A model generated the notes under the pieces. It worked only from the letters and a program-made list of their open reading frames with translations, was not told the DNA's origin and did not search any database. Made by a program: the position numbers and the translations under genes. Shown here piece after piece: positions 9,495-18,602 of a stretch of DNA of 23,349 bases. Positions within the stretch are counted from its first letter, which is position 1. Every line of letters begins with the position of its first letter. Source of the DNA: Acanthaster planci (lineage: Eukaryota > Echinodermata > Asteroidea > Valvatida > Acanthasteridae); assembly GCF_001949145.1 (NCBI RefSeq), contig NW_019091450.1, positions 574,982-598,330 on the forward strand, given 5' to 3'.

Positions 9495-9747
9495 CTGAAA
9501 TGCCCAAAATAAAAAAAATTAAATTTCCAATTTGTATTTTGAGATTTTTGCACTCTGTGGATGGGTATTCTACTTGTTGCAAATAAAACCAGGAAAATGC
9601 AGTTGGTGTTTCCAAAATTACATTCTGGAAGCGAATTTCAAAGTGTTCCAAAAACACCTTAACCATATTTCCCATTCTGTCAACGTATCCCACCAGTGAT
9701 TGAAGGAGAGTTTACAAGCATGAAAAAATGCACTAGTACTTCAATAC

Positions 9748-9931
9748 CTGGGACCAGTTCTCACTGACAGTGTGGAAGTACCACACATCTTGCATGACCG
9801 TGGTGTCGTTCATTCCGCCAGAGATCATCATGTATGACGAGGCGAATGTCGCTGCATGGTAACGCCTGGGTGCTGGGTGGGCTGCGCTACCCGAGAAGTG
9901 CTGCTTCCATGTTTTGGTAGAGAGGTCATAG
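9748..9931 (-). CDS. MEGF8: MEGF8 exon M: kelch blade 2
   Basis: This exon completes residue 751 (Ser) and codes for 752-812, leaving in phase 0. YDLSTKTWKQHFSG is the outer strand finishing the previous blade. PAPRRYHAATFA, YMMISGGMND and DVWYFHTVSENWSQ form the next blade with its double glycine and Tyr/Trp pair. NDT and NWS are potential N-glycosylation sites. The acceptor is TCTATTTGACAG and the donor CAG|GTATTG, a weaker consensus than most in this gene. Confidence 0.94.
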
Positions 9932-10299
9932 CTGTCAAATAGATGGGAAAATGCAGGACGATTTTCAGTGGGCCATTACTGGCAACTTTGGAAATAACAA
10001 GGATGTTCAACAATAATTACAATCGCTAGTGGGATGAGGACAGTGGTCAGTATAAGGAGGAGGAGAAGAACCAGACGAATATTCCAGAGCAAACCAACGG
10101 ACTCTGCTCGGGCCAGAGAACCCAATCCACATGTCAGCCTAGGCAGGATTCCAAGCTAGGTAGCAACAGTGGAAGGCGAGGAAAGTACCATCGTGCCAAC
10201 CTGACACTGCCAAAGCACTCGACAGTTTTCTGGATTGATTAACCTACGAATGAATACCATGTTAAATAACACAGGACGAGCAGCGAAGTGTCAACCTAC
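9932..10299. other. Intron L-M
   Basis: 368 bp, GT-AG. Nothing recognised. Confidence 0.85.
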
Positions 10300-10556
10300 C
10301 TCCAGACGTCGTTCAGGTCCCCGTGGGCGTGCGAGTAGCCACCGAACAGCCACAACATGTTGGCCTCGCTGGCTACCACGGTGTGCCCCATCCGGCTGCA
10401 GGGCACTGCCCCGACCGTGGAGCTGGCGTCCGGGTCCACCCGGGCCTCATCAGCCAGGAGTGTCCAGACCCCTCGCCTCAGCCCGGCCAGGGGTGAGGTG
10501 GGGTACTGGCAGGCCTCCCCGCCGAAGCCCTCACTACAGTTGCACACGCCCATCTC
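10300..10556 (-). CDS. MEGF8: MEGF8 exon L: end of EGF and kelch blade 1 of propeller 2
   Basis: This exon codes for residues 666-750 plus two bases of 751, entered in phase 0. EMGVCNCSEGFGGEACQY closes the EGF begun in exon K. A linker (WTLLADEARVDPD) follows that may supply a strand closing the propeller. Then comes the first kelch blade: PCSRMGHTVVASE, MLWLFGGYS, GDLNDVW. The double glycine followed by an aromatic residue and the D-V-W are the kelch consensus. The acceptor is TCCATTTGTAG and the donor GGAG|GTAGGT. Confidence 0.95.
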
Positions 10557-11360
10557 CTACAAATGGAAAATTGGATACAACAGACCATTTCAAATGTGGA
10601 GCAGAACCGGCGTGAAATCTTTTGCATACATTTAATGCTCTCCATAACCATAGAACGTACAAAATGAATGCATGACTTTCCTAGACACCTTCATTTGTAG
10701 ATGCATCTAGCGTCAAATTTATAGTTTGTCTCATTAAACTCGTGCGTGCAACTGGGAAATCAGACAAAGCGAGGAAAATCCACCTCAACTTTGCAAAAAC
10801 CTCAAGCTAACCTATGATATCCAGCGAATCTCAGAAAACCTCAAGGTGCATGCACCCTACAATAGACCACTAAACCTTCCAACAGCCTCTGGGTACCCCA
10901 CATTACCACACTGAATCTCATGAAGCCTCAAGGTACCCAACAATACTCCTTTAAACCTCGCACAACCTTGACGTAACCCACAGTATCCTGCTTAACCCTC
11001 GTAAAACCTCGGGGTTCCCCATAGTAACCCTCTAAACCTTGTACAACCTTGAAGTACTCCATAGTACTCCACTAAAACTTGAGGCAGCCCACAATACCCG
11101 GCTTAACCTAGTAAAACCTCAAGGTACTACACAAAACCCAGTTGAACCTTGTAAAACCTTGCCAGAGATGGACAACCTGATGACCCTAACAGTCCTCATT
11201 ATTCCAATTTCAAAGTGATTTTACATACACCCTCGGGGATTAAGGTTACATCTGGTTTAAGTCTCAAGTGGTCCAGGTCTAAAACCTCTGTTCAAATTCG
11301 CATCCTCCCCTAAGCCCATGAATCAAACAACTAAACCCTTCATTTGATCTCCTTTCCTAC
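10557..11360. other. Intron K-L
   Basis: 804 bp, GT-AG. About half is the degenerate 40-bp array. Confidence 0.85.
10795..11160. repeat. Degenerate tandem array, about 40-bp unit (AACCTCAAGGTACCC)
   Basis: Copies of aaaacctcaaggtac followed by c-rich, cacaatact-like and ttaaacc segments recur about every 40 bp (for example near 10836, 10925, 10966, 11004, 11045 and 11116). The unit is strongly diverged. It lies in the intron between exons K and L. Confidence 0.65.
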
Positions 11361-11584
11361 CTTATCACAGATCCCTTGACTGTCTGCCTCACTACAGTTG
11401 GCCGGACACAACTCCAACTCGCAGTCCGGCCCCCAGTAACCACTGGCGCAGCGGCAGGCTCCCAGGATGCACTCCCGGTTGCCGCGGCAATCGTCGGGGC
11501 AGCGGTTGACGCTGTAGCTGGCCACAAAGCCGGGTGAGTCCGTGCTGCCTGTGTGGTTAGCCTGGTAGACGACGGTCATGGTGC
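11361..11584 (-). CDS. MEGF8: MEGF8 exon K: end of CUB 2 and EGF-like modules
   Basis: This exon completes residue 591 (Gly) and codes for 592-665, leaving in phase 0. TMTVVYQANHTGS and GFVASYSV are the last two CUB strands (GF.A.Y is the typical end). Next comes an EGF-like module (CPDDCRGNRECILGACRC, GYWGPDC) and the start of another (CPANCSEADSQGICDK). The acceptor is TTTAAATTCAG and the donor AAG|GTAGGA. NHT and NCS are potential N-glycosylation sites. Confidence 0.95.
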
Positions 11585-12015
11585 CTGAATTTAAACCAAA
11601 CACAAACAGAGTAAAACAACCTTCACAATATCATGTGTACTGAAATACAAACACACCTACATGTATCATAACGTGTTCATGCCTGCGACACAAAAACTTC
11701 ATTAATCTTTTTTTGTTACACACTGAAAATTTAGAGACAATTTTTTGTGCTCTATCTGAAATTAAACACAAAACTGCTGCAAACTGCTTGCTGACTACAG
11801 TGAACAATACAAATCCCAAAATACGGAGGGCCTGATGTAGCAGAATCTTTCTCAAAGGTAAAAGGAAATGAAACTTTAGCAAGAGGTTCACAGAGAAATT
11901 GGTCAGAGCAAAACTCAAAACGGGGCCAGGGTGAAAAGTCATTCGGTAAAAGCTTTATTTCTATTTAAAAAAAATGACACTTTTGTAGGGTTGAGGTTTG
12001 ATCCTAGGAACTTAC
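11585..12015. other. Intron J-K
   Basis: 431 bp, GT-AG. Nothing recognised. Confidence 0.85.
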
Positions 12016-12148
12016 CCGAGTGGGCCACAGTGGAAACACGCTCTAGGAGGTCCTGGCCGCAGAAGGCGCCCATGTTTGTGCCGGCATTCTCAGGGTGTGA
12101 CAAGGACAAGTGGGCTGGTATTCCGTCATACACGTACACGTAGTCCCT
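12016..12148 (-). CDS. MEGF8: MEGF8 exon J: CUB 2, middle
   Basis: This exon codes for residues 547-590 plus one base of 591. It begins RDYVYVYDGIPAHLS, the hallmark C-x-x-D-Y-V-x-V-x-D-G strand of CUB domains (the Cys-Gly comes from exon I), and ends GAFCGQDLLERVSTVAHSG, the usual second Cys-Gly of a CUB. Acidic residues in this strand are the usual calcium ligands of CUB domains (known of the family, not tested here). The acceptor is ATTCTCTGCAG and the donor TCGG|GTAAGT. Confidence 0.95.
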
Positions 12149-12681
12149 CTGCAGAGAATCAACATGACACAAAATTGAGACCCAACCTAGCAAAGTGAGT
12201 TATACGTAACAACACACCTTTATCATGATGCAGTCATGTTTGTCTTGTTCCCTCTTGACCCACTGCCAATAGTAACGCAACCTCACATACTGATAAAAGG
12301 GAACAGACTATTTTTCCTTCTGGGCTCAGTTTGGTTACACTGGCAAGATGGCCGCCCCATGATTAAGGTCTATAGGAACTCTTGAGCGAAAGACCTTGAA
12401 GAGAATTTTGCATCATGTAAATCAATAAAAACCCTTGCCATTTTCACCTACAAATCGTCCATTTTCATCAGTACATCAAAACAGGTGAAACTGTGTGTCA
12501 AATCAAGGAACAGGACTTGCTCCTCCTTGTGCTAAAATGGAATTACAAGGAATATGGCCTTAAGACTCATTTTGTTATGACTCGACTCGAGTCACTACAT
12601 TACAATGACTTGACTGGAGTCACCAGCTGCAGTGACTCGACTGGATCCATGAAATTAATGACTCGTTACAACTCTGCTCAC
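12149..12681. other. Intron I-J
   Basis: 533 bp, GT-AG. Holds the TGACTCGACTGGAGTCA repeats at its donor side. Confidence 0.85.
12575..12668. repeat. Short degenerate repeat of TGACTCGACTGGAGTCA
   Basis: Four imperfect copies of a palindromic motif (tgactcgactcgagtca, tgacttgactggagtca, tgactcgactggatcca, and a part) end just before the donor of exon I. Each can fold on itself. Confidence 0.6.
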
Positions 12682-12898
12682 CCCACAGAGGGCTTCGATC
12701 CCTTCCATGGTCAGGCTGATGGTGGGGGGGTTGGCCATGGCGGCGGTGTGGGTCAAATTGTCGCCCGCCGTCAGCACCCACAGGCAGTAGGCCTGGGGGG
12801 GAGACACGCCATCCCCCTGGCCTGAGCCCAGGGCGGCTGACTCGGCGTTGGTCAGTAGCATGCGGCCGCGGCATTCATGGGAGCAGTGCTGGGGAAAC
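12682..12898 (-). CDS. MEGF8: MEGF8 exon I: end of laminin-EGF 2 and start of CUB 2
   Basis: This exon completes residue 474 (Arg) and codes for 475-546, leaving in phase 0. HCSHEC ends the EGF region. From CRGRMLLTNAESAALGSG the CUB domain starts, with YCLWVLTA (the C-x-W-x-I/V strand), NLTHT (N-glycosylation), ISLTMEGIEAL and CG. The acceptor is ATCTCTGTGCCAG and the donor TGTGGG|GTGAGC. A donor one base earlier (GTGG|GGTGAG) is not GT, so the junction is unambiguous and fits the phase of exon J. Confidence 0.93.
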
Positions 12899-13613
12899 CT
12901 GGCACAGAGATCGGAGAACAAGCTAGAAAGTTTTTTCCATTGTCTACACGGTTGAACACTCAGGATGATATCATTGCATGACATTCAGTGTACATCTCAT
13001 TCATTTCTTCTTCCAACTTAAAAATGGAAATGGAAACTCCAAGTATAATTTGTTATTGACCTGCAAAAAAAAAAATAAATGTTTATAACAATTGTGCTAC
13101 TTGAATGACCCGAGTCAGTGTATCTACCGGTAGCAGGCTGAGACCTGACCTAGGTAGTCCAGTTTTTGTCTCAACAAATTGGGGGATGCATTATTCACTC
13201 ACTTCGGAGACGACACAAATGGGAACTGTTCTCCAGAGAATTTAGCTTTCCTATAATATAAAGTTTGTTTCACTCCTTCTAATAATTGTGTACGATCTAT
13301 AAAGGTTTAAAATTTTTATTTTTGCTACTTGGGTCAGAACATTTACGGAGTTAAGAGGCGTAACCTAAGTCTCCACAATGCCAAACAAATGACCAAAGCA
13401 GAAATACCATTCTGGCTGGGGTTATGAAATCTTACCCTCACCTTGCCAGGCTCATGAAATCCCCTCCCCCAGGGTCATGAAATCCCCCCCCCAGGGTCAT
13501 GAAATCCCCTCCCCCAGGGTCATGAAATCCCCTCCCCAAGGGTCATGAAATTCTCCCCCTCCCCTAGCCAGGGTCGTGAAATCTTCCCCCTCACCCCGCC
13601 CCTTGGTTCTCAC
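12899..13613. other. Intron H-I
   Basis: 715 bp, GT-AG. Holds the 23-bp minisatellite at its donor side. 12930-13400 is AT-rich with nothing recognised. Confidence 0.85.
13419..13600. repeat. 23-bp minisatellite next to the exon H donor
   Basis: Units gggtcatgaaatcccctcccc plus ca start at 13449, 13472, 13494, 13517, 13540 and 13571, with a weak copy near 13419. The units are almost exact at 22-23 bp, then diverge towards exon H. The sense (minus) strand is G-rich, with runs of 4-9 G, and starts about 14 bp into the intron. Confidence 0.85.
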
Positions 13614-13827
13614 CTCGGGTCATGGTAGAACCCCACCACGCACTCCTCACAGTGCTCGCCCCGGCTGTTCTCAATGCAGTAGCAGATCCCTGTCACATTG
13701 TGGCAGCGGCCGTGCGTTGGGTCGCCGTGACCATTGCACTGGCACTCAAGGCAGCCCAGCGATTGGTCGGTGGCGTTGCCGTAGCTACCCGGCCGGCATA
13801 GCTCGCAGTACTGGCCCATGGTCCAGT
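13614..13827 (-). CDS. MEGF8: MEGF8 exon H: laminin-EGF 1 (end) and laminin-EGF 2
   Basis: This exon completes residue 403 (His) and codes for 404-473 plus two bases of 474. It finishes one laminin-type EGF (GQYCELCRPGSYGNATDQ) and carries most of a second (CQCNGHGDPTHGRCHNVTG, ICYCIENSRGEHCEECVVGF). C-x-C-N-G-H is the usual start of laminin-EGFs. Two N-glycosylation sites are present (NAT, NVT). The acceptor is GCACATTCCAG. The donor GAG|GTGAGA lies next to a G-rich (sense strand) minisatellite in the following intron. Confidence 0.95.
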
Positions 13828-14201
13828 CTGGAATGTGCAAACAGAAACACATAACGTTAATAACAAGTATCCAGACAGCAAAATTTTAGATAAGTGGGCA
13901 GGCATATTTAAAACCACGTACATGCACTTTTAACAAGCGCACTTTTTTGTCAAGGGGCCTATGTACTGCTGAATACACATGTGACCTGTCACCACAAAAT
14001 GAGCTGAAAGTCGGAATTTTCAAAAGTTAAAATATTGGTATTTTTGAATTCGGCAGAAAAAGAGCTTTCAAGTGGTATCTAAAGGGAAAAAGTATCAGGT
14101 GAAAGAGTGACATTCTGGCAGCCTTGCATCTTTGTTCCCGACATATTTTCGCTATTTCAGACCGGCACGATTAATGCTATCGTCAAAGCTGGCAATCTTA
14201 C
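13828..14201. other. Intron G-H
   Basis: 374 bp, GT-AG. Nothing recognised. Confidence 0.85.
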
Positions 14202-14359
14202 GTTGGCATTCGTCACAGACGCCGATGCCTGTGGTGCACGTGCTGTGGAAATTGCACTCGCAGTCCGTGCTGCAGTTTTCCCCTGTCCAGCCCACGTCAC
14301 AGATGCACGTGTAGTCTGGCGCCCCGCTGCAGTGGCCGTAGACGCACTCGTGGTAGCAA
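14202..14359 (-). CDS. MEGF8: MEGF8 exon G: EGF-like module and start of laminin-EGF 1
   Basis: This exon completes residue 350 (Thr) and codes for 351-402 plus one base of 403. It begins with an EGF module (CYHECVYGHC, YTCICDVGWTGENC) and continues into a laminin-type EGF (DCECNFHSTC, GVCDECQ). The acceptor is TTGCATGTAG and the donor CAAC|GTAAGA. The laminin-EGF is finished in exon H (HWTMGQYCELC). Eight-cysteine laminin-type EGFs next to the second CUB are a feature of MEGF8 and the attractins. Confidence 0.93.
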
Positions 14360-14980
14360 CTACATGCAATGCACACACAGTGAGGTCGGGAACAAGTCAT
14401 TCTCTCACAACGCACCCAAAAATTTTTCCCAAAGAAACAGTGCTTTATTCCAAAAAAAAAAATCTGTTCTCTTATTGTCGATGGTGGCTACCTGACCTAC
14501 AATTCATACACATCAGGGCAATGGTAAGTTCCTGGAACCAGACTATCGGTCGATCACCTACAGAAAGGACTGGGTGCCAAGAGTTGGCATGGTCTCAAAA
14601 ATTGACTTCATTCACAAGTTGGACATATTGAATAGAAAGCAAGGTTAAGTATATTTTGGGAACTGGAGAATACAGAGAAAGCAATAAAATGAAAGTTTCT
14701 TACCTATTAATGTTATTTATGATAATGAATACTTTAAAATGTGTGATTTGTTACATCTCAACATTTCAACAACATTTTGAAAACATGAAAGTGAGGTATA
14801 GAGCCCAATACAGTCTGGCACCCGACCCATTTGACTGATTACACTGAATGAGACTCTGGGAACATGATCAAAAATGGTTTCCTTGTTAATGGTCCACTGA
14901 GACAAACATTTTTTCACCTCAAATGTGTCTATGGGGTCTCCTGAAAGTGCCCCCTGGGGGCCGGCGCAAGGCCAACTCAC
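14360..14980. other. Intron F-G
   Basis: 621 bp, GT-AG. Nothing recognised. Confidence 0.85.
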
Positions 14981-15229
14981 GTTTTCACGCACTCGTCCCG
15001 CCCATTCCCCTCAAAGCCCCGGTCGCAGGTGCACTCATAGGCGTCGAAGGTGTTGGCGCAGGTGGCGTTGTCGTGGCAGTCGTCCAAGCCCAGCTGGCAT
15101 TCCTCCACGTCCGGGCAGACCCCGTAGGACCAATCGGCCGGCTCGCTCTCCGAGACGTTGTGCTGCGAGGCCACGAGGACAGTGCAGGACTGCCCTGAGT
15201 CCGGACCACCGAAGCTACCCTCCTGACAA
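14981..15229 (-). CDS. MEGF8: MEGF8 exon F: end of PSI module 4 and calcium-binding EGF
   Basis: This exon completes residue 267 (Asn) and codes for 268-349 plus two bases of 350. The first part (NCQEGSFGGPDSGQSC onward) closes the PSI region. From about residue 313 comes a calcium-binding EGF: DVEECQLGLDDC, NATCANT, AYECTCDRGFEGNG and DEC. The D-x-E-E-C start and the Y-x-C-x-C-x-x-G-F centre are the cbEGF signature; the expected Asn/Asp hydroxylation site is not clear (C-A-N-T-F-D-A-Y-E-C). The acceptor is TTTTATTTCAG and the donor AAC|GTGAGT. NVS and NAT are potential N-glycosylation sites. Confidence 0.95.
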
Positions 15230-15737
15230 CTGAAATAAAAAAAGAAGAGAATAATTAATAAAATAATTTAATTACAACATGGCTTGTGAGAAGTCACCGC
15301 CTTAAAAATATATCCCCCTTTTTAATTAATATTCATTTCTCATCAATATTCATTTTCATGGTCCAATCACAATCGTCTAACACAATAGGTATTTCGAATA
15401 TGGGCCGTTAGCATCATTCCATTGGTAGCTGGAGCCGAAGGAACACCTTCAAACTGTTTCCTTTCCCACATTCGCTTTACAGAATAAGCCAGCAAGAATT
15501 TAAGAACATCGAGTCCTCTGGCTCTTTTTAACAACTTTTGCTAAATCAAGGGTGACATGCATGCTGATATAATATTCAAATAAAATCTGACAACGGAAAT
15601 GTGTTTACTATGTGCACAACCAAAGGCCAATCAGCATTGCTGGGAACAACTTGATACTAGTTCCCTATACAGTTTGGCAGAGCAGGAACCAGTCTACTGC
15701 CACCATCTTGGTTTGGTTCCAAGAAGTCAATACTCAC
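15230..15737. other. Intron E-F
   Basis: 508 bp, GT-AG. AT-rich near exon F; nothing recognised. Confidence 0.85.
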
Positions 15738-15842
15738 TTTCCCAAGGTGGGGTTGTCTCGGTTACCGCACCAGCCACACTGGAAGTTTGCCAGGCAACTC
15801 TTGCAATCAGTGTGTGCCGAACAGGATGGACAAGCCTTTTTC
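15738..15842 (-). CDS. MEGF8: MEGF8 exon E: PSI module 4
   Basis: This exon completes residue 232 (Gln) and codes for 233-266 plus two bases of residue 267. The acceptor is TTCCGTTCTCAG and the donor AAA|GTGAGT. The product KKACPSCSAHTDCKSCLANF QCGWCGNRDN shows the repeated C..C.....C..C....C.WC pattern of MEGF8 PSI-like modules. It is separated from exon D by the shortest intron in the window (208 bp), and its last cysteines are supplied by exon F (NCQEG). Confidence 0.92.
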
Positions 15843-15997
15843 CTGAGAACGGAAAAGGAAATTTAATGAGCTAATGAAACAGAAATTTTGTTCTTCAATG
15901 CTTAAACCCAACTGCACACTGTATTATTCCACAGCAAAATTCTGCCATGCACACCATTACATTGGGCTGTAAAAATCCCCAAAGAAGACAGCACAGT

Positions 15998-16039
15998 GGT
16001 GGGGTGAGGGTGGGGGTGGTGGTGAGGGTGGGGGTGGTC
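15998..16039. repeat. G-rich repeat on plus strand beside exon D donor
   Basis: Two copies of ggtgagggtgggggtggt in tandem give G-runs on the plus (template) strand and C-runs in the transcript. It lies 6 bp past the six-base donor consensus of exon D. Confidence 0.7.
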
Positions 16040-16050
16040 TTCTGACTTAC

Positions 16051-16182
16051 TGATCAAACCAGTTGGGGCACTGCCCGTAGGTGTAGGACGTGACATAGGT
16101 CCCAAAGGTGAAGCAGGTCTTGGTCTCCTCGCACCACGCGCACTCCTTTGTGCTCTTGGAACAGTCCGAACAGTTGGTGTAC
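16051..16182 (-). CDS. MEGF8: MEGF8 exon D: PSI module 3
   Basis: This exon completes residue 188 (Glu) and codes for 189-231 plus two bases of residue 232. The acceptor is TTGCCCTTCAG and the donor TCA|GTAAGT. The product YTNCSDCSKSTKECAWCEE is a textbook PSI start (C..C......C.WC), followed by TCFTFG and a closing CPNWFD. TNCS is a potential N-glycosylation site. The donor sits 6 bp from a G/C-asymmetric repeat in the next intron (15998-16039). Confidence 0.92.
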
Positions 16183-16936
16183 CTGAAGGGCAATTGGGAC
16201 AAACCATCATTCAGGAGAGGGGTGTTTTGCATCTCTGTGCTCAAAGAGGGGCACTGAGGGAACGATAGAGCTGTTTTGACTGAGAAATCTATCTGTGAGG
16301 TTGGGCAACTTCTTGATAAAAAAAGAGAAAAGGGTCTTCATTTGTTTCCTCCAAAATCCTCCATCACGGCCACTGGTGAAAATTAGGATATCTGTAAAAC
16401 ATGGGTAAAATACGGGCATTTCACAACAGTGCGCCTCCAAAAGTTTGCAATGCACTGGCCAATCACAATGCGTGAAATCTGTCGGCCAAATGCACATTTG
16501 GAAAGGGTCGACCGGCATTGTGATTGGCCAACGCGCTGCAAACTCGTGGAGGCACATTATTGCGAATAACCCATACTGAATACCTATATGAAAGAAGGGG
16601 CCCGACTCCCAAACAGAATATTTTTTGAGTTCCAAAGAAAAACACTATTTTTTTTGAAGCAGTTGCAAAAGAAATCAGTTAACTCTCCTGGGCCAAAATG
16701 GTGGAGTTGTGCCTTTCTTTTATGAGGTATTCAATTTCCAGGTTTTGAGTAAAATATTTACATTACATTGTCCCTTTGAGTGTTAAGATTGAATTGTTGT
16801 CACGGCTGCATCCGATTTATTTGGCTGCGGCTAAGAAAAGCATGCAGCTCTATGGGACATGGTGGCAGCCAGAGCAATAGCATTCCAGGCAAGTTTAAAT
16901 CCGCAGCCAAACCAATTCAGACTCGGCCTGACTCAC
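16183..16936. other. Intron C-D
   Basis: 754 bp, GT-AG. Holds the 42-bp-arm foldback element. Confidence 0.85.
16400..16575. mobile_element. Foldback element with 42-bp inverted arms (MITE-like)
   Basis: The arm at 16430-16471 (starting TGCGCCTCC, ending GGCCAATCACAATGC) is the near-exact reverse complement of 16515-16556. Weaker pairing extends outward to atgggt (16401) and acccat (16569-16574). The loop is only about 43 bp. No ORF and no certain target duplication. Each arm contains CCAAT / ATTGG. Confidence 0.65.
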
Positions 16937-17046
16937 TCGTGGCAGGGGAGCGTGCACTGGCCCGGGTCGGTGATGCTGTCCGAGAAGCGCCCTCGCCTGA
17001 GGCATCGGGTGTCGTCCCCGGATATCAACCACTCGCACAAAGGATT
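16937..17046 (-). CDS. MEGF8: MEGF8 exon C: second half of PSI module 2
   Basis: This exon codes for residues 152-187 plus two bases of residue 188, in phases 0/2. The acceptor TTTTCTTTCCCTAG and donor CGA|GTGAGT are both strong. Joined to exon B it reads LSCTE|NPLCEWLISGD, which completes the PSI spacing (C..C, C.W, C, then C..C) and ends with DPGQCTLPCHE, where the next module begins. The W follows one residue after C (C-E-W) instead of the usual C-x-W-C, so this module lacks one cysteine of the core pair. Confidence 0.9.
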
Positions 17047-18204
17047 CTAGGGAAAGAAAACGATAAACGGCAATGTCAGCGGAAATTAATGCTAGTTCAG
17101 TCTGTAAGGACAAAAAGACATCTCCTCTGATTTTTCAGCAAGCAGGGATTGAAGTGGTTCTCAAACGTGACCGGCTGGTAAAAAAACTATGGTATATTTG
17201 TTTTATAAACCAGTTATTCCAGCAAATTGAAATTAGCAGAGAGCTAACTCGTGTTCCATGCAGGGAGAAGTTTTAATGTCTCCAAGGCGCCAACATTTTT
17301 AATGCATGCACATATTTCTGTCACATAACATAATAAGGTGCACAAATTCTGAAAAAATGAACTCTAAATACATTGTGAAAGTAAAAACACAGAAATGACA
17401 CAGACCAGGAGTTCTCTGTCATTAAATGTAAGCAAGCACATTTGCATTGTTTTCACCAAGGAAAAACAAACCACTCATTTACTGACTGCGCCTTCCAATT
17501 TTTCGCAGGTTGACTTCGTCAACGCATTAGGCCCCCCCAAAAAAAGTCTCCAGTTTCTGGCCAGGAGCTGGCACCAAAAGTGGTGTGTCGATGCGGTTAT
17601 TGTTTTTTACCCTCACTTTTTTTCCTGGAAATGATGTACGATGACGCACGATGTCCATCATGCGCACGTAACGCCGGCTGCTATCAACACTAATATAGAC
17701 TGGCCCCTGCACTTTCACTGTTGAAAAGCATTTTCAGCTTGTACATGTACACAGGACCTGAGACCACTTCGTTTGTCTGGTTCCCAGATGCAAATGTATA
17801 TATACAGAAATGAGGTCATCTGAAAAAGAGTGCCTGACTAAATGTATGGGGAACTAGAGGGACTCCTTTTATACTGTACAAATTATTCAACTGTACCCCA
17901 TCAAAAATGCATCAAAATTATGCAATATTAGGACTTCAGTTAATTAAGCAAGTTTGGCAGCTTTTGGACATCGTTTTATACTATTAATCAAAACTTTTTT
18001 ATTTTATGATGCGCAGGTCTACGGCGACGCATACGCTGACCAGAAACCAAAGACTTTTTTACTGGCCTTACTTTAGAAGACAGACAATGACACCCATATT
18101 GCAGTACACAGCGGTACAAAAGTTCGAGTTTTCCAGAGGATGCACCCAGCAGGCATCACTCTGCCCAGACTGTAGGTACTCCAAGCTGGGTAATATCGGC
18201 GTAC
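17047..18204. other. Intron B-C
   Basis: 1158 bp, GT-AG. Nothing recognised on either strand. Confidence 0.8.
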
Positions 18205-18456
18205 CTCGGTGCAGGACAGGCAGTCTACGTACAGCCCGCAGTCGACGCACTGGTCCCAGCTGGTGACCAGGTGATGGGTGATGGCACCCGTCACCGTCCC
18301 ACAGTGGTCCTCGGCCGCTGCCGTCTGGCTGCGCAGCTCGCACGTCCTACTGGTCGGACACCAGCCGCAGGACGCGTCTGTCAGGCAGCCCGAGCAGGTG
18401 ACGTAGTTCTCGCAGCTGCCAGAGTAGAACGGCTGCAGGTACTCCTTTTCAAAAGG
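18205..18456 (-). CDS. MEGF8: MEGF8 exon B: PSI-like modules 1 and 2 (first half)
   Basis: This exon codes for residues 68-151 in phases 0/0. After a short PFEKEYLQPFYS lead it carries a PSI-like module (CENYVTCSGC, CGWC, CELRS, HCG) and then the first cysteines of a second one (CVDCGLYVDCLSCTE). The C-G-W-C core is typical of plexin-semaphorin-integrin modules, which are small disulfide-bonded spacers in extracellular proteins. The donor is GAG|GTACGC. Two acceptors are possible: ATCACCTCAAG (used here) and TTTTGAAAAG 12 nt further in. Both keep the frame and differ by PFEK. The first has the better pyrimidine tract. Confidence 0.88.
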
Positions 18457-18602
18457 CTTGAGGTGATAAAAAATAAAAACCAGGAGATGGTCAAGTGCAA
18501 GCTTGGGGCAAACTCAAGCAGTAAACTACACACTCAATGTAGTTCTTCCATCATGCATTGCACCATCCAGTGTCCATATTCTAGGGCACTGTTCAGTATA
18601 AC

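Noticed and set aside
10795-11160. CRISPR-like array
   Set aside because: Units are diverged and contiguous, with no constant repeat and unique spacers, and the DNA is animal.
13693-13923. Alternative minus-strand frame across exon H
   Set aside because: It is out of frame with the laminin-EGF cysteine pattern; the cysteine-rich frame fits both neighbours.
14107-14631. Plus-strand ORF (174 codons) opposite exon G
   Set aside because: It overlaps the EGF exon in antisense and then runs into AT-rich intron; no domain.
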